A program made the position numbers and the translations under genes. This document shows positions 1 through 5,074 of a DNA stretch of 5,074 nucleotides, in pieces. The notes beneath the pieces are model-generated. The model had not been told where the DNA came from, made no database searches, and saw only the letters and a list, made by a program, of their open reading frames with translations. Origin of the DNA: Sulfurimonas sp. (GTDB lineage: Bacteria; Campylobacterota; Campylobacteria; Campylobacterales; Sulfurimonadaceae); the NCBI GenBank assembly GCA_027858865.1, contig JAQIBW010000206.1, positions 1 through 5,074 on the forward strand, written 5' to 3'. Within the stretch, counting starts at the first letter, position 1. Every line of letters begins with the position of its first letter.

Positions 1-41
1 ATCATGATTTCATACAGAGATTTTTTGTTTCAAGAGTGAAA

Positions 42-60
42 AAAATTTAAATTAAATTTT
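42..60. repeat. AT-only inverted repeat (AAAATTTA / TAAATTTT)
   Basis: Eight bases at 42-49 are the exact reverse complement of 53-60, with a three-base spacer. All pairs are A:T, so an RNA hairpin would be weak and I do not call it a terminator, although the second arm ends in four T residues. It sits between the possible end of an upstream gene and the putA promoter region. It could be a regulator site, or chance in very AT-rich DNA. Confidence 0.35.
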
Positions 61-81
61 GAGTATTAGATATATTAACTG

Positions 82-96
82 TATTATGTTTATATA
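82..96 (+). promoter_or_regulatory. Candidate -10 region of putA promoter
   Basis: TATTAT (82-87) and TATATA (91-96) each match the sigma-70 -10 consensus TATAAT at five of six positions or nearly so, and lie 27-41 bases before the putA start codon. No good TTGACA-like -35 is visible, which is usual for housekeeping promoters of Campylobacter and relatives, where AT-rich periodic DNA replaces it. In such AT-rich sequence these matches arise easily by chance, so the exact element is uncertain. Confidence 0.25.
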
Positions 97-111
97 TAGA
101 ACATGAAATAT

Positions 112-118
112 AAAGGGA
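112..118 (+). promoter_or_regulatory. Ribosome binding site of putA
   Basis: AAAGGGA lies four bases before the ATG at 123. It is the only purine-rich Shine-Dalgarno-like run in the leader and fixes the start codon chosen for putA. Confidence 0.75.
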
Positions 119-122
119 ACAG

Positions 123-3100
123 ATGAGCATACCGACAAAAATAATTCAAGATGTGAAAACAGTTGCATATGAATGGCAAAAGAAAATACAAGTTTCACGT
201 AAAGGTAAAGAGCAGGATTTTCATGAGATGATGCTCAAAATGTTAAAAAATCCCGTCAATAAAATATTTTTAATTGAATTACTATATCAAAGTTTTCGTT
301 CTCACGATGAAGACAGAGTGGCAGATCAATTAGAACATATATTTGATAAATATAAAAGTACCGATTTCTTTTCTCAATTTGAGCAGATATTGATATGGTT
401 GTTCCGTGATGTTGGCGTATACGTCAGTTCCATCTCTATCCCTATGTTTGTAAAGTATCTTAGAAACGACATCAGTTCCATTGTAATTAAAGGCGAAGAC
501 CCTGTTTTATCCAAACATATGCAAAAAAGAAAAAAAGATGGTACCCGCGTCAATATTAACGTTATAGGTGAAATTGTTTTAAGCGAAGAAGAAGCGGATA
601 CAAGGGTAAAAAAGTACATAAAGCTTTTAGAAAATCCCGACGTTGATTATCTATCCATAAAAATATCCAATCTTTTCTCTCAAATCATTCCTCACGCACA
701 CGCCAATAACATCAAGCATATTTCTGCCCAACTGGCTAGAGTCTATAGCGCTGCCATGCAAAATACCTATAAAGACAAAGATTTAAAAGAGCAGCATAAA
801 TTTGTAAATCTTGATATGGAAGAATATCGAGACATAGAAACAACGATTGACTCATTTAAAAATGTATTGGAACAAGAAGAATTTAAAAACTTTAAAGCGG
901 GCATAGTCATTCAAACGTATTTACCAGATGCAATCATATATATAAAAGATCTGTATGAATGGGCTAAAAAGAGAGTTGATAATGGTGGTGCCCCTATTAA
1001 AATTCGTATAGTTAAAGGTGCAAACCAAGAGATGGAGCTAACTGAAGCATCTTTAAGAGGGTGGCCAAGTGTAACATACTCGTCAAAAGCGGAGTCTGAT
1101 GCAAATTATAAAATAGCAATGGATTTTTTACTAGACCCTGAAGTCGCTCCTTACGTTCAAACTGGGGTGGCGTCACATAACCTGTTTGAGCATGCTTTGG
1201 CTATGTTGTTGGCTAAAGAGAGAAAAGTTGAACAATACGTAAGTGCGGAGATGCTAGAGGGTATGAGCGAAGCGGCTTATGAGGTGCTAAAAGAGCAAGG
1301 ACTAAACGTAATTCTTTACGCGCCAACAGCCACAAAAGAGACTTTCACAAACGCCATCGCGTATTTGGTACGCAGATTTGATGAAAATACAGCTGACCAA
1401 AACTTTTTGAGACATAGTTTTGGTCTTGAAGTTGACACGCCTGCTTGGGAAATACTTTTAAAAAGTTATGATGATGCTATTGGTCTTATTTCAACTGTTG
1501 ATCAAAAACCTTATAGAACGCAAGATAGAAATGAAGAGATAATAAAACAAAACATAGACACAAGAGATTATTATTTTGAAAATGAACCAGATACCGACTT
1601 TGTTCTAAAAGCGAACAGAAAGTGGGCAGAAAAGATTTGTGATAAATGGCAAAATATTTCTGAACTAGGTGGTTTTAACGCTTATCCAGTCGTAGGTGGA
1701 AAAATTGTTCAAAGAGATGAAACTATTGAAATCATGGATAAAAGTCAATATCATGAGAAAAAGATCGCTGGCAGTTATGTTCAAGCTATGCCTGAAGATA
1801 TGAAGATAGCGATTGCAACGGCAAAAGAGGATCCTGACGGTTGGAGAAAACTAACAAAGACTCAGAGACAAGAAGTGTTGATGGATGTAGCTCATGAGCT
1901 AAGAGTGGCAAGGGCCGATCTTATAGGGGTGGCTGCTGCGGAAGTTGGTAAAGTTTTTACTGAAACTGACGTTGAAGTAAGTGAAGCTATAGATTTTTTG
2001 AATTTTTATCCGTATAGTGTAGCCAAGATATCTGCACTTACAGGCGTTGAAGCTAGTGGTAAAGGTGTTGGTTTGGTGATCAGTCCATGGAACTTTCCCA
2101 TTGCCATTCCCGCTGGCGGAGTTGCAGCCTCTTTGGCGGCTGGAAATACAGTCATACTCAAACCTGCTGAAGACTCTATTTTATGCGCATATAGACTATG
2201 TCAATGTTTTTGGGACGCGGGTGTTAGCAAAAATACACTACAGTTTATTCCGGGTCGTGGTTCGGTTGTCGGTGAGCATATGATACCAAGCAAAGATATC
2301 GATTTTACCATATTTACAGGTGGAGAGAAAACGGCATACCAAATTATAAAATCTCGTCCTGAGATATCTCTAAGCGCTGAAACAGGCGGTAAAGACGCTA
2401 CCATCGTCACTGCCTTGGCAGATCGGGAGCAGGCCATTAAAAACGTAGTCGTCTCCGCGTTTCACAACTCTGGACAAAAATGTTCTGCAACCTCTTTGCT
2501 GGTTTTGGAAAAAGAACTTTTTTATGATGCAAATTTTAAACAGACGCTTAAAGAGGCGGTTGAATCACTTCAAACAGGTTCCGTTTGGGATTTTTCCAAC
2601 CGCATAGGAACACTTGCAAACCTGCCATCCGGCGAGCTCAAAAAATCACTTACTTATCTTGATGAGGGGGAAGAGTGGTTAGTCGAACCAACTTATGTGG
2701 ATAAAGGGAATCCATATATGCTAAAGCCATCGGTGAGATGGGGGACTAAAAAGAATGATTTTTGTCATATGAATGAACTCTTTGGTCCTGTTTTGAGCGT
2801 AATGTGCGCTGAGAATTTAGATGATGCCATAGAGATAGTTAATTCTACCGGCTATGGTTTAACATCAGGAATCGAGACCTTAGATAAGAGAGAACAAGAT
2901 TATTGGAGAGAGAAAATACTTGCTGGAAATCTTTATATAAATCGTGGAACTACTGGAGCCATAGTGATTCGTCAACCATTTGGCGGTATGCGAAAGTCTG
3001 CTATAGGCAGTGGTAAAAAAGCTGGCGGATTTAACTACGTGAGTCAATTTATGAATATTCATTACAAAGAAACCAACCTTTATGAATCGTGTTCAACGCA

Positions 3101-3707
3101 GTATATAAATCAGATGAGAAGCTTTTTAACTAGGGATACCGTGTTTAACGATGAATGTGAAAACGCACTTAGATATATCTGTCATTTTGCGCATTGGCAT
3201 GAGGTTGAATTTTTAAAAGAGCATGATTATGCGCATATAAGAGGTGAAAGCAATATTATACGTTATCTTCCAGTAGCGAGCGTACTTCTGAGAGTTGAAG
3301 AAAATGATGACCTTGATGAGATTTTAACGACTATCATGGCTATAAAGATGGTTGGGGCAACACTTCATGTATCTATTCCTAAAAAATCTAAAAAAGCAGA
3401 GCTAATTTGGCTGGAATCAAAACATAGTACTTTTATAGGCAAAGATGATACTTTTAGCAGAGATGAGGAAGATGAGCTTATAGTTAAGATACCTAGTGTC
3501 CAAAGGGTGCGATTTTTACATCCAGATAATGTTACTCAAAATATTTACGAAGCAATTTCAAATAAAGCAATATACATAGCAAGTGACAGTTTTGTATCTC
3601 ACGGTAGACTAGAACTTATGCATTATTTTATAGAACAGAGCATCTCAAATTCATATCATAGATATGGTAACTTAGGTATACAAGGTTTAATTGTAGAGGA
3701 GATTTAA
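123..3707 (+). CDS. putA: Bifunctional proline dehydrogenase / L-glutamate gamma-semialdehyde dehydrogenase PutA
   Basis: Oxidises proline to glutamate in two steps: an FAD-dependent proline dehydrogenase (PRODH) passes electrons to the membrane quinone pool, and an NAD-dependent aldehyde dehydrogenase oxidises glutamate semialdehyde. Residues 1-135 are a helical arm. The PRODH barrel (~140-440) shows VNINVIGE, LSIKIS (K180), NLDMEE (D231), IRIVKGA (R295, K298) and YLVRRFDEN; Y414, R417, R418 and E421 correspond to E. coli Y552, R555, R556 and E559. The dehydrogenase (~510-985) shows SPWNFP (N657), LKPAE (K680), FTGG, ETGGKD (E753), GQKCSA with nucleophile C787, and ELFGP (E885). Residues ~990-1194 form an extra C-terminal region resembling the diverged aldehyde-dehydrogenase-like domain of longer PutAs, ending in EQSISNSYHRYGNLG. 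There is no N-terminal ribbon-helix-helix domain, so autorepression as in E. coli is not expected. The length of 1194 residues matches Helicobacter-type PutA. No frameshift or missing catalytic residue was seen. The start is set by AAAGGGA. Confidence 0.97.
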   Translation: MSIPTKIIQDVKTVAYEWQKKIQVSRKGKEQDFHEMMLKMLKNPVNKIFLIELLYQSFRSHDEDRVADQLEHIFDKYKSTDFFSQFEQILIWLFRDVGVYVSSISIPMFVKYLRNDISSIVIKGEDPVLSKHMQKRKKDGTRVNINVIGEIVLSEEEADTRVKKYIKLLENPDVDYLSIKISNLFSQIIPHAHANNIKHISAQLARVYSAAMQNTYKDKDLKEQHKFVNLDMEEYRDIETTIDSFKNVLEQEEFKNFKAGIVIQTYLPDAIIYIKDLYEWAKKRVDNGGAPIKIRIVKGANQEMELTEASLRGWPSVTYSSKAESDANYKIAMDFLLDPEVAPYVQTGVASHNLFEHALAMLLAKERKVEQYVSAEMLEGMSEAAYEVLKEQGLNVILYAPTATKETFTNAIAYLVRRFDENTADQNFLRHSFGLEVDTPAWEILLKSYDDAIGLISTVDQKPYRTQDRNEEIIKQNIDTRDYYFENEPDTDFVLKANRKWAEKICDKWQNISELGGFNAYPVVGGKIVQRDETIEIMDKSQYHEKKIAGSYVQAMPEDMKIAIATAKEDPDGWRKLTKTQRQEVLMDVAHELRVARADLIGVAAAEVGKVFTETDVEVSEAIDFLNFYPYSVAKISALTGVEASGKGVGLVISPWNFPIAIPAGGVAASLAAGNTVILKPAEDSILCAYRLCQCFWDAGVSKNTLQFIPGRGSVVGEHMIPSKDIDFTIFTGGEKTAYQIIKSRPEISLSAETGGKDATIVTALADREQAIKNVVVSAFHNSGQKCSATSLLVLEKELFYDANFKQTLKEAVESLQTGSVWDFSNRIGTLANLPSGELKKSLTYLDEGEEWLVEPTYVDKGNPYMLKPSVRWGTKKNDFCHMNELFGPVLSVMCAENLDDAIEIVNSTGYGLTSGIETLDKREQDYWREKILAGNLYINRGTTGAIVIRQPFGGMRKSAIGSGKKAGGFNYVSQFMNIHYKETNLYESCSTQYINQMRSFLTRDTVFNDECENALRYICHFAHWHEVEFLKEHDYAHIRGESNIIRYLPVASVLLRVEENDDLDEILTTIMAIKMVGATLHVSIPKKSKKAELIWLESKHSTFIGKDDTFSRDEEDELIVKIPSVQRVRFLHPDNVTQNIYEAISNKAIYIASDSFVSHGRLELMHYFIEQSISNSYHRYGNLGIQGLIVEEI

Positions 3708-3708
3708 A

Positions 3709-3804
3709 TTGGGGTCAGTCAAGACAACTAAATCAATGACAATAATTAGTATTGCATAAGTGGTTATTGGTGTTGGATTAGCATTCTAGGCGTATCAAAA
3801 TTAA
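3709..3804 (+). pseudogene. Probable broken small membrane-protein gene after putA
   Basis: Directly after the putA stop, GAGGAG (3696-3701, inside the end of putA) is followed seven bases later by a TTG codon at 3709; an in-frame ATG follows at 3736. The frame reads LGSVKTTKSMTIISIA, stop (TAA, 3757-3759), VVIGVGLAF, stop (TAG, 3787-3789), AYQN, stop (TAA, 3802-3804). Ignoring the two inner stops gives a charged N-terminus followed by a continuous hydrophobic helix ending in an AYQ-type boundary. TTA>TAA and TGG>TAG are single-base changes that would explain both stops, giving IALVV and AFWAYQ. The pattern recalls small one- or two-helix membrane proteins such as the DUF3185 family, but this is memory-based resemblance over about 30 residues. 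Beyond 3804 the frame cannot be followed; another frame is open to a stop at about 3871. It may instead be chance in non-coding DNA. Confidence 0.4.
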
Positions 3805-3897
3805 TATTCGATGATGTTAGTGTAAATGTGAGTATTGGAGTGAGTCAAACTGAAGAGAGTGAGAATAGTGAATAGAATTAATTAAAGCAAAAGATAA

Positions 3898-3914
3898 AGC
3901 TTTTATATAAAGCT
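3898..3914. repeat. Inverted repeat AGCTTT-TATAT-AAAGCT upstream of proB
   Basis: Six bases at 3898-3903 are the exact reverse complement of 3909-3914, with a five-base TATAT spacer. It is not followed by a T tract, so a terminator is unlikely. Its place about 60 bases before the proB start, next to the candidate promoter, would suit a repressor operator, but there is no direct evidence for one. Confidence 0.4.
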
Positions 3915-3927
3915 AACAATAGAGTAG

Positions 3928-3933
3928 TAAAAT
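3928..3933 (+). promoter_or_regulatory. Candidate -10 element for proB
   Basis: TAAAAT matches TATAAT at five of six positions, 40-45 bases before the proB start, downstream of AT-rich DNA with no clear -35. The match is weak evidence in this base composition. A promoter somewhere in 3890-3950 is likely because proB is separated from putA by 266 bases. Confidence 0.25.
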
Positions 3934-3961
3934 AAAAGAATAACTATAGCCATAAATAAAA

Positions 3962-3966
3962 AAGGA
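3962..3966 (+). promoter_or_regulatory. Ribosome binding site of proB
   Basis: AAGGA lies seven bases before the ATG at 3974, a standard spacing. It supports this start and independent translation of proB. Confidence 0.75.
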
Positions 3967-3973
3967 ATAAAAA

Positions 3974-4777
3974 ATGAAAAGAATTGTTATTAAAGTAGGT
4001 AGTTCTGTTTTGACAAGTACAACAGATATAGCCAAAGGTAGAATGTTAAACTTAGTTGGTTTAATCGTAGAAGCTAGAAAAAAATATGAAGTCATCCTTG
4101 TGTCATCAGGTGCGGTTGCTGCTGGATATACATCAGTTCAATTAAACAAAAGTATTCCGACAAGTAAAAAAGTTTTAGCTTCCCTTGGTCAACCTTTACT
4201 CATGAGTTCTTATAAAAGTTTGTTTGATATCTATGATGTAACTATATCTCAAATCCTTTTGACAGAAGAGGATTTTGACTCTCGTGTACACACTAAGATT
4301 GTACAAGATATTATAGAAAGAACATTTAAGAATGATATCTTGCCGATTGTTAATGAAAACGATATCTCTACAACGCAAGACCAGCTATTTGGAGATAACG
4401 ATCAACTCTCCGCTCATGTTGCACACTATACAGATGCAGATATACTTGTGATTTTAAGTGATATCGATGGTTATTTTGATTCAAATCCTAAAGATAACCC
4501 TAAGGCAAAGATCAGAAAAATTGTAACGGAGATAAAAGATGAAGAGTTGGAACAAAGCTATACTCCAAACTCTCAATTTGCATCGGGTGGAATAGTCACT
4601 AAACTAAAAGCTGCTAAGTATATGATGGAAAATAATAGAGAGATGTTTTTATGTAATGGTTATGATCTGTCAGCTGCAAGAGATTTCTTAATAGATGGTA
4701 TACTTAATAAAGGAACACTTTTTACAAATAAAGTAGATGGACCTAACGTTAAAAAAGATAAAGAAACAAATATTTGA
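3974..4777 (+). CDS. proB: Glutamate 5-kinase ProB, short form without PUA domain
   Basis: Phosphorylates glutamate with ATP to gamma-glutamyl phosphate, the first and feedback-controlled step of proline synthesis in the cytoplasm. The 267 residues are an amino-acid-kinase fold from end to end: IVIKVGSSVLT (K7), VSSGAVAAG (S45), LASLGQPLL, LLTEEDFDSR, PIVNENDIS (D130), FGDNDQLSA (N142, D143), LSDIDGYF, and ASGGIVTKL (K210). These align by spacing with E. coli K10, S50, D137, N149, D150 and K217. D100 matches E. coli D107, where a change is known to relieve proline inhibition, so feedback control is probably kept. The protein ends shortly after the GTLF motif (247-250); the ~100-residue PUA domain of E. 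coli ProB is absent. Campylobacter ProB is similarly short, so this is the family form rather than truncation. No proA or obg/fmt neighbour is visible. Confidence 0.95.
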   Translation: MKRIVIKVGSSVLTSTTDIAKGRMLNLVGLIVEARKKYEVILVSSGAVAAGYTSVQLNKSIPTSKKVLASLGQPLLMSSYKSLFDIYDVTISQILLTEEDFDSRVHTKIVQDIIERTFKNDILPIVNENDISTTQDQLFGDNDQLSAHVAHYTDADILVILSDIDGYFDSNPKDNPKAKIRKIVTEIKDEELEQSYTPNSQFASGGIVTKLKAAKYMMENNREMFLCNGYDLSAARDFLIDGILNKGTLFTNKVDGPNVKKDKETNI

Positions 4778-5074
4778 GTATAAACCGGTCATAGAAAACG
4801 CATAACCCAAGAGAAGTCGTCATAGTCTGTGCTGCTTTTTTTAGGGTACGAAGAGAAGATAGATCAGGATACAAAATTGGCAGTGAAAAACTGATGGTAC
4901 TTAAAAGATTTTTTTTATGATTGATTGAGTGGCTCCGGATACTGGAAACCATTTTCAAAACCCTTATATACCCTATATATTGAAGTTTAAAGATTATTTG
5001 AAAAGGTGTCTTTTGGGGCATAAATAGCACCAAATTGACACCAAAACTCTACCAATATCCTTTATTTCCAAAGT
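4778..5074. other. Region without a convincing gene downstream of proB
   Basis: No ORF on either strand has a believable start, ribosome binding site and family motif. It carries T7 (4836-4842) and T8 (4909-4916) tracts without GC-rich stems before them, so no clear terminator for proB. On the minus strand one frame keeps a protein-like look over about 65 codons but is crossed by stops at 4987-4989, 4915-4917 and 4864-4866 before ending at 4789-4791; its segments include YKGFENGFQYPEPLNQS, KKSFKYHQFFTANFVS and SSTDYDDFSWVMRFL. On the plus strand 4804-4917 is also open, starting NPREVVIVCAA, with no start codon near its 5' end. These may be remnants of a dead gene; I cannot name it. Confidence 0.5.
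5028..5046. repeat. Two CACCAAA direct repeats spaced 11 bp, near an inverted GGTGTC
   Basis: CACCAAA occurs at 5028-5034 and 5039-5045, one helical turn apart. In addition GGTGTC at 5005-5010 is the reverse complement of GACACC at 5037-5042. Regularly spaced short repeats of this kind can be protein-binding sites, for instance recombinase arm sites or iterons, but only one pair is visible and the window ends 28 bases later. Function is unknown. Confidence 0.35.

Larger units (their letters stand above)
1..122. other. AT-rich leader upstream of putA, possible end of an upstream gene
   Basis: No complete gene is present. Two plus-strand frames are open from the window edge and then stop: one reads IMISYRDFLFQE and stops at 37-39, the other reads HDFIQRFFVSRVKKI and stops at 48-50. 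Either could be the C-terminus of a gene lying to the left, but so few codons do not allow a choice or an identification. From about position 40 the DNA is almost pure A/T, which fits a promoter and leader region for putA. It contains an AT-only inverted repeat and a TATTAT/TATATA stretch, listed separately. Confidence 0.5.
3805..3961. other. Non-coding spacer between the putA tail remnant and proB
   Basis: No ORF with a ribosome binding site is visible. The left part is G/A-rich with GTGAGT at 3828-3833 and 3840-3845 and GTGAG at 3859-3863, in a stretch open in one frame (reading FDDVSVNVSIGV, then EESENSE and a stop at about 3871), which may be more of the decayed gene after a frameshift. 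The right part is A/T-rich and should hold the proB promoter. No GC-rich hairpin with a T tract was found, so I see no terminator for putA. Confidence 0.45.

Noticed and set aside
374..619. Minus-strand 81-codon ORF inside putA
   Set aside because: Antisense shadow of a well-conserved PutA coding region; no ribosome binding site or family resemblance.
2101..2437. Overlapping plus- and minus-strand ORFs of 60 and 78 codons within the PutA dehydrogenase domain
   Set aside because: Both lie inside the conserved nucleotide-binding region of putA and read as frame shadows.
3913..4095. Minus-strand 60-codon hydrophobic ORF across the proB start
   Set aside because: It is the antisense of A-rich leader and proB codons; Phe/Tyr/Ile-rich translation is expected from AT-rich antisense DNA.
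4724..4777. Frameshifted loss of a PUA domain at the end of proB
   Set aside because: No frame downstream encodes PUA-like sequence, and short ProB proteins ending after GTLF are normal in Campylobacter.
4905..4918. Terminator at the T8 tract after proB
   Set aside because: Only AAAA/TTTT pairing is possible before the T run; there is no GC-containing stem.
4920..4960. Possible tRNA 3' end, suggested by GGAAACCA on the plus strand and GGAGCCA on the minus strand
   Set aside because: Neither has a TTCRANY T-loop or a pairable T stem at the required distance, and no matching acceptor half is present.
4749..5033. Minus-strand 94-codon ORF downstream of proB
   Set aside because: It runs into the end of proB, has no recognisable motif or clear ribosome binding site, and its Leu/Ser-rich composition fits a chance frame. 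The possible debris on this strand is noted as a finding instead.

Overview
The window looks like chromosomal DNA from a member of the Campylobacterota (formerly Epsilonproteobacteria), possibly a Sulfurimonas- or Sulfurospirillum-like genus. The evidence is AT-rich DNA and codon use, AT-only leader regions with AAAGG/AGGA ribosome binding sites, a roughly 1190-residue PutA without the N-terminal ribbon-helix-helix domain (the size and layout known from Helicobacter and Campylobacter), and a short glutamate 5-kinase without a PUA domain, as in Campylobacter. The genus is an inference; the sequence does not fix it.

Layout: positions 1-122 are an AT-rich leader that may hold the last codons of an upstream gene. 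Positions 123-3707 encode PutA, a bifunctional proline dehydrogenase / glutamate-semialdehyde dehydrogenase that appears intact, with its catalytic residues recognisable in both domains. Positions 3708-3973 carry no intact gene, but the first ~95 bases read as a small membrane-protein ORF with its own Shine-Dalgarno sequence, broken by two in-frame stops. Positions 3974-4777 encode ProB, glutamate 5-kinase, complete by the short-form standard. Positions 4778-5074 have no convincing gene; they hold homopolymer tracts, closely spaced CACCAAA repeats and possible coding debris on the minus strand.

The two genes work in opposite directions. PutA oxidises proline to glutamate and feeds electrons to the quinone pool. 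ProB starts proline synthesis from glutamate. They share an orientation but are separated by 266 bp of decayed-looking DNA, and ProB has its own ribosome binding site, so a tight operon is unlikely. ProB lies outside the obg-proB-fmt context known from Campylobacter jejuni, and no putP transporter gene follows putA here, which suggests local rearrangement.

I do not see a novel defence system, mobile element or RNA gene. The most interesting points are the broken small ORF after putA, the putA/proB neighbourhood, and the debris downstream of proB.
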